Shown here: positions 1 through 6,934 of the stretch, one piece after another | Layout: every line of letters starts with the position of its first letter | Numbering within the stretch: position 1 is the stretch's first letter | Origin: Listeria sp. PSOL-1 | GTDB taxonomy: Bacteria; Bacillota; Bacilli; Lactobacillales; Listeriaceae | Reading direction: 5' to 3' | Assembly: GCF_902806445.1 (NCBI RefSeq) | Contig: NZ_LR760298.1 | Coordinates: 1,116,001 to 1,180,000 of the forward strand | Length of the DNA stretch: 64,000 bases | Position numbers and translations under genes: made by a program | The notes under the pieces: generated by a model | Seen by the model: only the letters and a program-made list of their open reading frames with translations | Databases searched by the model: none | What the model was told of the DNA's origin: nothing

Positions 1-66
1 TGCTTTCATACTGATTTTATTTTTGCCACCAACATTAACCGCGCGAAGTAAAACAACAAATTCCAT
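1..66 (-). CDS. DUF1697 family protein, N-terminal fragment
   Basis: The first 22 codons of a gene that runs off the left edge of the window. The ATG at 64-66 has a GAGGAGG ribosome-binding site just upstream on the minus strand. The translated start MEFVVLLRAVNVGGKNKISM matches the characteristic N-terminus of DUF1697 proteins, usually of the form M-x-x-V-x-L-L-R-x-x-N-V-G-G-K-N. The family's biochemical role is not established. The gene follows the rplT terminator and is probably its own transcription unit. The family call rests on only about 20 residues. Confidence 0.7.
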   Translation of the reverse strand, partial: MEFVVLLRAVNVGGKNKISMKA

Positions 67-87
67 CTTTTTTCCTCCTCATAACAT

Positions 88-123
88 AAAAAACTGCAAT
101 TCACAAAAGCGAAATTGCAGTTT
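88..123 (-). terminator. Rho-independent terminator after rplT
   Basis: On the minus strand an AAACTGCAATT arm pairs with AATTGCAGTTT across a loop of about 11 bases and runs directly into a U-tract. It lies 5 bases past the rplT stop codon and ends the infC-rpmI-rplT operon. Confidence 0.85.
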
Positions 124-128
124 CAAAA

Positions 129-488
129 TTATTTAGTTAGTTCTTGTTTTGCTGTTTCAGCAAGGGTAGTAAATGCTTGTGCATCATTGACTGCAAGATC
201 AGCAAGCATTTTACGGTTAATATCAATTCCAGCAAGTTTTAGACCATGCATTAATTTGCTATAAGAAAGATCATTTAAACGTGCTGCTGCATTAATACGA
301 GCAATCCACAATTTACGGAAATCACGTTTTTTCTGACGACGATCTCTGTAAGCATATTGATAAGATTTCATTACTGCTTGGTTAGCTACTTTAAATAATG
401 TATGTTTCGAGCCATAATATCCTTTGGCTAATTTAATGACTTTTTTACGACGTTTGCGAGTTACTGTTCCGCCTTTTACACGTGGCAT
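129..488 (-). CDS. rplT: 50S ribosomal protein L20
   Basis: Ribosomal protein L20 (bL20), 119 aa, the usual length. It binds 23S rRNA and is needed early in assembly of the large subunit. The N-terminus MPRVKGG and the very basic first 60 residues, including [14 protein letters not shown], are typical. It is the last gene of infC-rpmI-rplT and is followed by a strong terminator. In Firmicutes L20 is known to repress its own operon by binding the infC leader, and such a leader is present here at about 1261-1476. The start has a GGAGG ribosome-binding site. Confidence 0.98.
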   Translation of the reverse strand: MPRVKGGTVTRKRRKKVIKLAKGYYGSKHTLFKVANQAVMKSYQYAYRDRRQKKRDFRKLWIARINAAARLNDLSYSKLMHGLKLAGIDINRKMLADLAVNDAQAFTTLAETAKQELTK

Positions 489-522
489 AATGTCAACCTC
501 CTAATTTTTTACAAAAGTTTTA

Positions 523-723
523 TTATTTCATCTTAGCGACCATTTGGCGGATACGTTTGAAATCGCCGGCCGATACCATTCCAGATTTACGTAGTTTACG
601 TTTTTGTTTTTGGGATTTGTTAGCAAATAAGTGACTAGTATAGCCATGATTGCGTTTTAATTTTCCAGATCCTGTTCTTTTGAAACGTTTAGCGGAACCT
701 CGGTGGGTTTTCATTTTTGGCAT
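523..723 (-). CDS. rpmI: 50S ribosomal protein L35
   Basis: Ribosomal protein L35 (bL35), 66 aa, full length. The N-terminus [20 protein letters not shown] is diagnostic. It sits between infC and rplT with short gaps, the standard IF3 operon order, and is co-transcribed from the promoter upstream of the infC leader. The start has a GAGGA ribosome-binding site. Confidence 0.98.
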   Translation of the reverse strand: MPKMKTHRGSAKRFKRTGSGKLKRNHGYTSHLFANKSQKQKRKLRKSGMVSAGDFKRIRQMVAKMK

Positions 724-744
724 GAATGCTTCCTCCTCAAAACT

Positions 745-1260
745 TTACTTTTCCTTATCTGGTACAAGGACTAAGAACATTGAACGTCCGTCCATTTTTG
801 GTCTTTGCTCAATTTTGCTAACATCGTTACAAGCTTCAGCAAAACGGTCAAGTACCTTTTGACCGATATCTTTATGGGTAATCGCACGACCTTTGAAGCG
901 AATCGAACATTTTACTTTATCGCCTTTTTCAAGGAATTTGCGCGCATTACGTAGCTTTGTGTTAAAATCATGTTCATCAATGGTTGGACTTAAGCGTACT
1001 TCTTTCATAACGATGACTTTTTGATTTTTGCGAGCTTCTTTATCTTTTTTCTGTTGTTCAAAACGGAATTTTCCGTAGTCCATAATTCGAGCTACTGGTG
1101 GTTTTGCATTTGGAGCAACAAGTACAAGGTCAAGATTGGCTTTCTCAGCAATACCAAGTGCATCAAATTTGCTTTTCACACCTAATTGTTCACCATTTTG
1201 ATCAATTAATCTTACTTCGCGTGCACGAATTCCATCGTTTACCAACATGTCTTTGCTAAT
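745..1260 (-). CDS. infC: Translation initiation factor IF-3
   Basis: IF-3 prevents premature subunit joining and checks initiator tRNA and start codon choice on the 30S subunit. The start used here is ATT at 1258-1260, preceded by GGAGGTG with a 9-base gap. This gives 171 aa beginning (M)[17 protein letters not shown], the normal Listeria/Bacillus form. An in-frame ATG at 1306-1308 would add 16 residues that do not fit the family and has no good ribosome-binding site. Rare AUU-type starts are known for infC and make it self-limiting, because IF-3 discriminates against them. The gene heads infC-rpmI-rplT and is preceded by an L20-type attenuated leader. Confidence 0.95.
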   Translation of the reverse strand: MSKDMLVNDGIRAREVRLIDQNGEQLGVKSKFDALGIAEKANLDLVLVAPNAKPPVARIMDYGKFRFEQQKKDKEARKNQKVIVMKEVRLSPTIDEHDFNTKLRNARKFLEKGDKVKCSIRFKGRAITHKDIGQKVLDRFAEACNDVSKIEQRPKMDGRSMFLVLVPDKEK

Positions 1261-1476
1261 TTTGAGCCACCTCCATGTTCTTTTGGTATAACAAGTCAGA
1301 AATAGCATCTCTATCTGTTTTACAAGTAAACAATAAAAAATGCGGGCTGCAATTTTGCGACCCGCACATTCAAAGTTACATCATAAAAGATGCAACGAAC
1401 CATTTGAATTCTTTGCCTGAAAACAACAGTTGACGAGGCGAGAAGCGGGTTGCTTCTTCTTTCCTGTTTAATAACC
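1261..1476 (-). ncRNA. L20-type leader RNA of infC-rpmI-rplT
   Basis: A transcribed leader of roughly 215 nt lies between the mapped-looking promoter (1483-1511) and the ATT start of infC. It holds a GC-rich terminator hairpin near its 3' end and upstream segments that can form other structures. Position, size and internal terminator match the Firmicutes L20 leader, in which free L20 promotes termination. Assignment to the Rfam family is inferred from context; I could not run a covariance model. Confidence 0.75.
1333..1366 (-). terminator. Attenuator hairpin in the infC leader
   Basis: On the minus strand TGCGGG (1361-1366) pairs with CCCGCA (1341-1346), with a further GC/GC pair inside, and is followed by ATTTTTTATT. 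It lies 73 bases before the infC start, so it must be read through for expression. This is the regulated terminator expected of an L20 leader. Confidence 0.85.
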
Positions 1477-1482
1477 TTATGT

Positions 1483-1511
1483 AGCATAACATAGAACGTT
1501 TTTCTTGTCAA
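1483..1511 (-). promoter_or_regulatory. SigA-type promoter for infC operon
   Basis: On the minus strand a perfect -35 TTGACA (1506-1511) is followed after 17 bases by -10 TATGCT (1483-1488). It is placed to start the infC leader at about 1476. Confidence 0.85.
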
Positions 1512-1526
1512 ACACAACATAAAGAA

Positions 1527-1548
1527 AAGCTCTTGATTACAAGAGCTT
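1527..1548 (-). terminator. Terminator after rplS
   Basis: AAGCTCTTG pairs perfectly with CAAGAGCTT over a 4-base loop, followed on the minus strand by TTCTTTA. It lies just past the rplS stop, upstream of the infC promoter. The U-tract is short. Confidence 0.7.
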
Positions 1549-1562
1549 CAATCGCTATTAAA

Positions 1563-1907
1563 TTAGCGAATTTCTTTAATACGAGCTGCTTTACCACGAA
1601 GATTACGCAAGTAGTAAAGTTTCGCACGACGAACTTTACCGCGACGGATAACTTCTAACTTCGCGATACGTGGAGTGTGTACTGGGAAAGTACGTTCCAC
1701 ACCAACGCCATAAGAAATTTTACGAACAGTGAAAGTTTCACTGATTCCTGCTCCACGACGTTTAATAACAACGCCTTCAAAGATTTGGATACGTTCACGA
1801 GTACCTTCGACTACTTTCGCATGTACACGTACTGTATCACCTGGTCGGAAACTAGGGATATCAGATTTTAATTGATCTTTGGTAATTTCTTCAATTAACT
1901 TGTTCAT
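1563..1907 (-). CDS. rplS: 50S ribosomal protein L19
   Basis: Ribosomal protein L19 (bL19) sits at the interface of the 30S and 50S subunits. The start chosen is ATG 1905-1907, giving 114 aa starting [13 protein letters not shown], with GGAGAAAA upstream. An in-frame ATG 33 bases earlier would add 11 residues not seen in the family. The body, with [20 protein letters not shown] and the basic end [20 protein letters not shown], is typical. It has its own promoter (1998-2026) and terminator, so it is separable from trmD-rimM, which precede it in the transcription direction. Confidence 0.96.
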   Translation of the reverse strand: MNKLIEEITKDQLKSDIPSFRPGDTVRVHAKVVEGTRERIQIFEGVVIKRRGAGISETFTVRKISYGVGVERTFPVHTPRIAKLEVIRRGKVRRAKLYYLRNLRGKAARIKEIR

Positions 1908-1919
1908 CTTATTTTCTCC

Positions 1920-1990
1920 TTCCAACAAACACTCATACACATATCAAATTGCGCAGCGGAATATCGTTATATACTGGAAACTTCCAGTCA
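1920..1990 (-). ncRNA. Possible L19 leader upstream of rplS
   Basis: Between a promoter at 1998-2026 and the rplS start lies a leader of about 80 nt with a hairpin, ACTGG pairing with CCAGT. L19 leaders are known upstream of rplS in Firmicutes. I see the position and a hairpin but cannot confirm the family consensus. Confidence 0.4.
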
Positions 1991-1997
1991 CTAGTAT

Positions 1998-2026
1998 AGA
2001 TTACCATAATCGCGTTTTACTGTAAA
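1998..2026 (-). promoter_or_regulatory. Promoter for rplS
   Basis: On the minus strand -35 TTTACA (2021-2026), a 17-base spacer and -10 TAATCT (1998-2003). It lies in the trmD-rplS gap. The rpsP promoter has nearly the same hexamers and spacing. Confidence 0.65.
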
Positions 2027-2039
2027 GTTTTTTTCTTGC

Positions 2040-2774
2040 TTAGCTTTGTTCTTGTTCGATTTCAGCAAGCCACTTTTCTTCCTCTTTACTAAGTGAATAA
2101 TTTGCTAATAGATCAGGACGACGTAAAAAAGTCCGTCTTAATGATTCTTTATGACGCCATTTTTCAATTAATCCATGATTTCCACTTAGTAAGGTATCCG
2201 GTACTTTTAAGCCACGAAAATTACTTGGTCTTGTATAATGAGGGTGTTCAAGTAGACCTGTTGAGAATGAATCAGTGACAGCAGAGGTTTTGTTCCCGAG
2301 AGCACCTGGAAGAAGCCTAATCACACTGTCCATCATCGCCATTGCGCCAATTTCACCGCCAGTTAAAATATAATCTCCAAGTGAAACTTCATCTGTAACA
2401 AGCTCTTCACGAATGCGCTCATCATAGCCTTCATAGTGTCCACAAATAAAAATCAATTGCTCTTCTTGTGAAAATTCCTCGGCCATCTTTTGGTTAAATG
2501 GCTGACCCGCTGGATCCATTAAGATAATCCGCGGTTTCTTTTCATTTTTTCGCACTGCGTAAACAGCATCAAAAACAGGTTGAGCCTTAAGCAGCATGCC
2601 TGCTCCACCGCCATAAGGATAGTCATCAACGACTTGGTGCTTACCTTCTGCAAAATCACGAAAATTCGTCACGTTAACTTCCACTAGTTCTTTTTCAATC
2701 GCTTTTTTTATGATCGATTGATTAATAACTCCGTGAAACATTTCAGGGAAAAGAGAAAGGATATTGATTTCCAT
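2040..2774 (-). CDS. trmD: tRNA (guanine-N1)-methyltransferase
   Basis: TrmD methylates G37 at N1 in tRNAs reading CNN, CCN and CGG codons and prevents +1 frameshifting. The protein is 244 aa, a normal length, starting [13 protein letters not shown]. The trefoil-knot SAM site is visible as [13 protein letters not shown] (about residues 130-145), and [10 protein letters not shown] lies near residue 55. The start overlaps the rimM stop by one base (TAATG), so the two are translationally coupled in ylqD-rimM-trmD. Confidence 0.97.
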   Translation of the reverse strand: MEINILSLFPEMFHGVINQSIIKKAIEKELVEVNVTNFRDFAEGKHQVVDDYPYGGGAGMLLKAQPVFDAVYAVRKNEKKPRIILMDPAGQPFNQKMAEEFSQEEQLIFICGHYEGYDERIREELVTDEVSLGDYILTGGEIGAMAMMDSVIRLLPGALGNKTSAVTDSFSTGLLEHPHYTRPSNFRGLKVPDTLLSGNHGLIEKWRHKESLRRTFLRRPDLLANYSLSKEEEKWLAEIEQEQS

Positions 2775-3292
2775 TAGTCTAACAATCCTGGAATGGCTTC
2801 AATAATAATTTCTTTTTGCTTTGTATCAATTGATTTTACAACGTCTTCAATATAAGGAATGAGAACGTCTTTACCATTTTTTTGTTTGATCACCCAGACG
2901 TCATTGGCGCCTGGTGTTAAAATCTCAGTAACTTCGCCAAGTTCTTCGCCACTAACTAACTTGACTTTTGAGCCGATAATTTCATGGAAATAAAAAGCAT
3001 TTTCTTCTAGTTCTAAAAGTTGGTCAGCGCTTACTTTTAAAATTCCCTCTTTCATACGTTCCACTTGATTAATATTGTTGTATCCTTCAAAGGTTAATAA
3101 ATCAAAGTTTTTGTGTACGCGATGAGATTTAACGATTAATTCTTCGGGTTCTTTTTTATTTTTAGCATAAAGTAATAGCTTGTTTCCAGGCTTATACCTT
3201 TCTTCTTTAAAATCAGTACGCGAAATCACACGAACTTCTCCCATCAACCCATGTGTGTTGACAATCTTTCCGACATTATATATTTTTTCCAT
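2774..3292 (-). CDS. rimM: 16S rRNA processing protein RimM
   Basis: RimM is a 30S assembly factor that acts on the head domain through S19. The protein is 172 aa with an N-terminal beta-barrel ([18 protein letters not shown]) and a C-terminal PRC-barrel domain from about residue 95 ([20 protein letters not shown]). It lies 9 bases after ylqD, and its stop overlaps the start of trmD. Confidence 0.96.
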   Translation of the reverse strand: MEKIYNVGKIVNTHGLMGEVRVISRTDFKEERYKPGNKLLLYAKNKKEPEELIVKSHRVHKNFDLLTFEGYNNINQVERMKEGILKVSADQLLELEENAFYFHEIIGSKVKLVSGEELGEVTEILTPGANDVWVIKQKNGKDVLIPYIEDVVKSIDTKQKEIIIEAIPGLLD

Positions 3293-3301
3293 TTTCCACC
3301 T

Positions 3302-3688
3302 CTAGCGTATTTCTGTTACAACTTCATCAGTTACAACAATGGTTTTATCAAAAAGCGTATCGTTCCATACATCTCCTACATTTACTTCAATGAGCGCTTC
3401 GATTTCACGTTCACGAACCTCACTTCCAAGCGGTAATACTTCAAGTTGATCCATTTGAAAATCGACTAGCTTCATTTTTTCATGGCGTAAATTTAATTCA
3501 CGTTCAAAGTATTCAGTGATATTTTCTAGGTTGTACTTGTTTTTTCGTTCTACTTTTTTTCGTTCAAAATGGAGTTGATCGCTTTCTTGTTGCAGCATAC
3601 GCTTTTGTTCGTTGTAGTAAGTAAGGAGCTTTGCTTTACTTTGCTTTGTTAAAACTTGTTTAACTGTTATTTTTTGAATAATTTTCAT
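3302..3688 (-). CDS. ylqD: YlqD family protein
   Basis: A 128-aa protein of the YlqD family, conserved between rpsP/khpA and rimM in Bacillus relatives; its function is unknown. The start is taken as ATG 3686-3688 (MKIIQKITVKQVLT), which has GGAGGAAAG just upstream; a longer in-frame reading to 3709 lacks support. Residues 35-75 are rich in Glu, Lys and Arg and probably form a coiled coil. The gene is first in ylqD-rimM-trmD, with its own promoter at 3728-3756, which suggests a link to ribosome or tRNA maturation. Confidence 0.85.
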   Translation of the reverse strand: MKIIQKITVKQVLTKQSKAKLLTYYNEQKRMLQQESDQLHFERKKVERKNKYNLENITEYFERELNLRHEKMKLVDFQMDQLEVLPLGSEVREREIEALIEVNVGDVWNDTLFDKTIVVTDEVVTEIR

Positions 3689-3727
3689 AACTTTCCTCCA
3701 GCTAAGCAAATTTATATCTTATACTCT

Positions 3728-3756
3728 ATTTTAGCAGGTAAAAGAGGGATAGCCAA
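3728..3756 (-). promoter_or_regulatory. Promoter for ylqD-rimM-trmD
   Basis: On the minus strand -35 TTGGCT (3751-3756), 17-base spacer, -10 TAAAAT (3728-3733). It starts about 40 bases before the ylqD ATG. Confidence 0.65.
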
Positions 3757-3765
3757 AGGTTTTCT

Positions 3766-4335
3766 TTATTTCCTGTCCATTAGCCAAGCGTAGGTAATGG
3801 CTAAAAACTCTCGGCAATAATCTTTTAAGCGCCTAGATGTTTTCGTTTTAATGGGGAATCCGCTTGCTTTTAAGCCCTTTTGTTTGGCGAGCATTAAAGC
3901 CCGGTACATGTGATAATCACTCGTAACGATCACAACACTTTTTAAATTAAAACGTTCTTTAGCATTGATAATGTTTTCTTTTGTTCTTTTGGACTTCGCT
4001 TCGATTTGGATTTGTTTCCGCGGGATCCCTCTTGTTTCTAGGTAATTTCCCATTACTTTTGCTTCAGCTTTACTTTCATTAGGGCCTTTGCCACCGCTTA
4101 CGATAATCGTTATGTCTCGATGTTCATGGTAATAGTTAATCGCTCCATCAAGACGTTCAGCTAAAATTTTACTTGGCCTCGCTTTTTTTCCATTTACTTT
4201 TGCACCTAAAACAAGTACATTTTTCACGTTAGCGTCTGGTTTTGCTTTTCTTCCTTGATACATCTTCCAAATAATAAAACAACAATAAATAATGGCAAAC
4301 AAAGCAATGACAATAACGAATGACAATTTTTTCAT
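3766..4335 (-). CDS. YdcF/SanA-like DUF218 membrane-anchored protein
   Basis: A 189-aa protein with one N-terminal membrane segment (about residues 5-24) followed by a DUF218 domain. Family landmarks are NVLVLGAKVNGKKARPSKIL (about 40-58), IIVSGGKGPNE, and the late SDYHMYRALMLAKQKGL. YdcF/SanA-type proteins are linked to envelope functions, but no reaction is firmly assigned. The Arg/Lys-rich flank after the membrane segment gives no clear topology. It lies between the amidotransferase and ylqD, with about 90 bases upstream, and may be transcribed with the amidotransferase. Confidence 0.8.
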   Translation of the reverse strand: MKKLSFVIVIALFAIIYCCFIIWKMYQGRKAKPDANVKNVLVLGAKVNGKKARPSKILAERLDGAINYYHEHRDITIIVSGGKGPNESKAEAKVMGNYLETRGIPRKQIQIEAKSKRTKENIINAKERFNLKSVVIVTSDYHMYRALMLAKQKGLKASGFPIKTKTSRRLKDYCREFLAITYAWLMDRK

Positions 4336-4425
4336 CTCTTTTCGCTCAACTTCCTAAAATTGATCTTGTTTCGTTTAACAATGAATGCTTAAAGGAAAAA
4401 CAGACGGATATTTGTATGTATGATT

Positions 4426-5160
4426 TTATTTTAACTTATTTTTTTTGGCATGATCAATGAATAACTGAAAAAGGGCTTCACTTTCAGGATCCATCTTATA
4501 CATAAGTTCTGGATGCCACTGGACACCCAGAAAGAAATTTTTACGATGCTTAAATTCAATCGCTTCAATCATTTGATCAGCTGTTCTTGCAACGACTTGT
4601 AAGTTTTTTCCTAAGCGATTTATAAATTGATGATGCAGACTGTTAACAAATTTTCCAGGATGATGAATTGTTTCAAGTAAGCTGTCTTTTTTAATGGTTA
4701 TTTTATGTGAACCAAGCTGCTCATCAGCGTGTTGTTGGTGTTGAACGAGCGGTGCAGCTACTTTTGAACCGTCTTGATAAAGAGAACCTCCAAAGGCTAC
4801 ATTTACCAGTTGCATGCCGCGGCAAATAGCTAAAATAGGTTTGTTTCGCTTTAAAGCTGCGTCAACTAAACTTAGCTCGAATGCATCACGTGGTGGATAA
4901 TAAACGCCCATTTCTGGAAGAGGCTCTTCATCATAAAAGTATGGTGAAATATCTTGTCCACCTGTCATTAACAATCCATCCAACAGATCTACCGCTGCGG
5001 TTGCCGCAGACGTATCACCAATTGGAAGGATAATTGGTAAACCGCCTACTTTTTGGATCACATCAATATAACGCTGTTGTGTATAAGCGACACGATGTCC
5101 ATAAAAAGCATTTATTCCTTTGACAAGTTGATTTCCAGTAATTCCGATAATAGGCTTCAT
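4426..5160 (-). CDS. Class I glutamine amidotransferase-like hydrolase (peptidase C26)
   Basis: A 244-aa single-domain hydrolase like gamma-glutamyl-GABA hydrolase PuuD. The triad is visible: nucleophile Cys113 in ILAICRGMQLVNVAFGG, and His216/Glu218 in GVQWHPELM. A LLMTGGQDI oxyanion-type motif lies near residue 65. There is no partner synthetase domain, so it probably hydrolyses a gamma-glutamyl compound; the substrate is unknown and no puu or spe genes are nearby. A terminator separates it from rpsP-khpA. The start has a GGGGGAG ribosome-binding site. Confidence 0.85.
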   Translation of the reverse strand: MKPIIGITGNQLVKGINAFYGHRVAYTQQRYIDVIQKVGGLPIILPIGDTSAATAAVDLLDGLLMTGGQDISPYFYDEEPLPEMGVYYPPRDAFELSLVDAALKRNKPILAICRGMQLVNVAFGGSLYQDGSKVAAPLVQHQQHADEQLGSHKITIKKDSLLETIHHPGKFVNSLHHQFINRLGKNLQVVARTADQMIEAIEFKHRKNFFLGVQWHPELMYKMDPESEALFQLFIDHAKKNKLK

Positions 5161-5234
5161 CCATTTGCTCCCCCGTTCTTTTTTTTATTTTACAATAGAA
5201 CGAGCTAAAAAGCTTTATGTTTGCTTTTTACAGC

Positions 5235-5262
5235 AAAAAAACTCGCCTAAACGACGAGTTTT
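5235..5262 (-). terminator. Terminator after rpsP-khpA
   Basis: AAACTCG pairs with CGAGTTT over a 9-base loop and is followed on the minus strand by a run of T. It lies 7 bases past the khpA stop and separates rpsP-khpA from the amidotransferase gene. Confidence 0.8.
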
Positions 5263-5268
5263 AAGTAG

Positions 5269-5499
5269 TTATTCAACAATTTCAAGACGGACTTTTTTAT
5301 CATTTTTGATCGCAGCGGCGTAAACTAATGTCCGAATGGCTTTCGCAATACGCCCTTGCTTACCAATAATGCGTCCCATATCATTTTTATTGACGGATAA
5401 CTTATAAACTAAATTTGAATCTGTTTCATCAATTCTGAGGAAAACATCTTCCGGGTGATCAACGAGTGGTTTTACGATGGCGAGAATCAAATCTTCCAT
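5269..5499 (-). CDS. khpA: KH-domain RNA-binding protein KhpA
   Basis: A 76-aa protein that is a single KH domain, with the GxxG loop in MGRIIGKQGRIAKAIRTLV (about residues 41-59). KhpA/YlqC works with KhpB (EloR) as an RNA-binding pair that affects cell wall synthesis and division in several Firmicutes. It lies 13 bases after rpsP, its standard neighbour, and the pair ends in a terminator. Confidence 0.93.
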   Translation of the reverse strand: MEDLILAIVKPLVDHPEDVFLRIDETDSNLVYKLSVNKNDMGRIIGKQGRIAKAIRTLVYAAAIKNDKKVRLEIVE

Positions 5500-5512
5500 G
5501 CGTCAAACCTCC

Positions 5513-5785
5513 TTATTTTCCTAACTTTTGATCATGGAATTTTTTCATAATGCCTTCTTTAGATAACAGATTACGAACTGTGTCAGAAGGTTTTGCACCG
5601 TTACTCATCCATTTTAATACAGCTTCTTCATCAATTTTAACTTCTGCTGGATTAAGAAGTGGATTATAAGTTCCTACAGTTTCGATTGAACGGCCGTCAC
5701 GTGGGAAACGAGAATCAGCTACAACGATACGATAAAAAGGTTTTTTATTAGAACCCATACGTTTTAAACGAATTTTAACTGCCAT
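5513..5785 (-). CDS. rpsP: 30S ribosomal protein S16
   Basis: Ribosomal protein S16 (bS16), 90 aa, full length, beginning [26 protein letters not shown]. It is an early 30S assembly protein. It heads rpsP-khpA from its own promoter (5823-5851). The start has a GGAGGTG ribosome-binding site. Confidence 0.98.
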   Translation of the reverse strand: MAVKIRLKRMGSNKKPFYRIVVADSRFPRDGRSIETVGTYNPLLNPAEVKIDEEAVLKWMSNGAKPSDTVRNLLSKEGIMKKFHDQKLGK

Positions 5786-5822
5786 GTTTTAATTACACCT
5801 CCATAAAGTCTTACATTCATTT

Positions 5823-5851
5823 ATATTACCAGTAAAGCATTTGTTTGTAAA
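5823..5851 (-). promoter_or_regulatory. Promoter for rpsP-khpA
   Basis: On the minus strand -35 TTTACA (5846-5851), 17-base spacer, -10 TAATAT (5823-5828). It is placed to give a leader of about 30 nt before rpsP. Confidence 0.65.
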
Positions 5852-5914
5852 GTGTTTTTTCTTTACAGAATGAATTTTATTAAATGGTAGCTATTTTATG
5901 GATTTTAAACTGAA

Positions 5915-6154
5915 TTATGACAGCTCTGGTGTTCCAAAATAAAAAGTAAGGTAGCCTAATAAGGATAAAATGAGTCCTAAACTTTGTAAAATGAGGGCAA
6001 CGATTGCTACAACTTTTATCCAGTGTGCCTTAGTACTATTTCTAATGATAAGCACTGAAAAAATGATGCCAAAAACAGGGAGAATAAAAGCTAAAATTAG
6101 AAAACAGATGCGTTGAGCGTAATTCATGTTTAAATCTTGCTCGTTTTTATTCAT
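5915..6154 (-). CDS. Small two-helix membrane protein, unknown function
   Basis: I do not recognise this 79-aa protein. It is hydrophobic, with two predicted membrane segments (about residues 16-38 and 46-72) separated by a short polar loop (RNSTKAHWIK). The start ATG 6152-6154 lies inside the end of the upstream gene (8-base overlap) and has GGGGAAGGA upstream, so the two are translationally coupled. A longer reading from 6178 lacks a good ribosome-binding site. The arrangement of a small membrane protein coupled to an anchored partner would suit an immunity or partner protein, but that is speculation. Confidence 0.6.
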   Translation of the reverse strand: MNKNEQDLNMNYAQRICFLILAFILPVFGIIFSVLIIRNSTKAHWIKVVAIVALILQSLGLILSLLGYLTFYFGTPELS

Positions 6155-6617
6155 AGTTATCCTTCCCCCGTTTAGCATAGTTAAAATATTCTTGGATCTC
6201 CTTTGAACCTGCCGAATTACCTGCTAAAACATAGTCTATCTTGATTGACTTTGATTTAGGATTATAAGTAAAATCATAAGTTATTTCACAATTTTCAACT
6301 TTATTTACCTCATTTTTATTTATTAACTTCTTATTATTAAAATAACGATTTCGTTGTAGTACAGTTTTTTTCCAGTTTTCATAGTCTTTTTTAGTCGTTA
6401 TGACCTTATCCACCCAATCGCCGGCATTATCAGAACCATATTGATTATTTTGGATAACGTAAATTTCTTTTTGTGGCATGTGAGTTGCTTGTATCGCTTC
6501 TTCAATTGGTTTTTTCGCTTTCGCTTTTTGATAAAATAGATTTCCATAATAGTAACCTTCGATAATGACAACAATACCAATAACCAATATGAATATACTT
6601 AGCATGATTTTTTTCAT
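6147..6617 (-). CDS. Signal-anchored extracytoplasmic protein, unknown function
   Basis: I do not recognise this 156-aa protein. It starts with a lysine pair and a hydrophobic stretch (MKKIMLSIFILVIGIVVIIE, residues 1-20), which is a signal anchor or uncleaved signal; no lipobox is seen. The rest is polar, Lys/Asn/Tyr rich, and has no cysteine cluster or obvious catalytic motif. Its AT-rich codon use (AAT, AAA, ATA) differs from the ribosomal genes beside it and suggests accessory DNA. It has its own extended -10 promoter at about 6672-6680 and overlaps the next gene by 8 bases. Confidence 0.6.
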   Translation of the reverse strand: MKKIMLSIFILVIGIVVIIEGYYYGNLFYQKAKAKKPIEEAIQATHMPQKEIYVIQNNQYGSDNAGDWVDKVITTKKDYENWKKTVLQRNRYFNNKKLINKNEVNKVENCEITYDFTYNPKSKSIKIDYVLAGNSAGSKEIQEYFNYAKRGKDNYE

Positions 6618-6671
6618 AAATGTATCCTCTCTGAATTAATTAGTTCCTTTTTTGTTATTCCTTTCCTTTTC

Positions 6672-6680
6672 ATCATAACA
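6672..6680 (-). promoter_or_regulatory. Extended -10 promoter for the 6617-5915 gene pair
   Basis: On the minus strand TGTTATGAT gives a TGn extension before -10 TATGAT. No good -35 is seen. It lies about 55 bases before the ATG at 6617. Confidence 0.45.
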
Positions 6681-6864
6681 TGAAACCGGATACAAAAACG
6701 AAAAATACCACAAATGAACAAACGGAAGTACATAAAAACTCCTGTTAAATTACATTATTAGCAATTATTTCTTAGTTAGTGGGTATATCTCCCTTTACTA
6801 GCTTGATAGGCTACAGACAAGTCTGGGCTTATACGGCGCTCATCACTTTGCAAGATATAACCTA

Positions 6865-6918
6865 AATACGAAGACTAGCGGATAACGTTTGAATTAGTCC
6901 ACTAATCTTCGTATTTTT
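6865..6918. terminator. Long inverted repeat after ffh, U-tract on plus strand
   Basis: AATACGAAGACTAGCGG (6865-6881) pairs over 17 bases with CCACTAATCTTCGTATT (6899-6915), with two mismatches that become G-U in the minus-strand RNA. The loop is 17 bases. The run of T follows the repeat on the plus strand, while the ffh side (minus) has only TATTTAGG after the stem. It may act as a two-way terminator for ffh, or terminate an unseen plus-strand transcript. Confidence 0.55.
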
Positions 6919-6934
6919 TCATATTCATTTAGAA

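Larger units (their letters stand above)
6618..6934. other. 317-base gap between ffh and the 6617-5915 pair
   Basis: No gene is seen here. The gap holds a promoter for the minus-strand pair at its left end and a long inverted repeat at its right end (6865-6918). The middle, about 6720-6860, holds no open frame of note and no tRNA or riboswitch that I can recognise. Confidence 0.7.

Noticed and set aside
1320-1520. Minus-strand open frame of 66 codons upstream of infC
   Set aside because: It lies over the L20-type leader, crosses its terminator hairpin and promoter, and has no ribosome-binding site or recognisable sequence.
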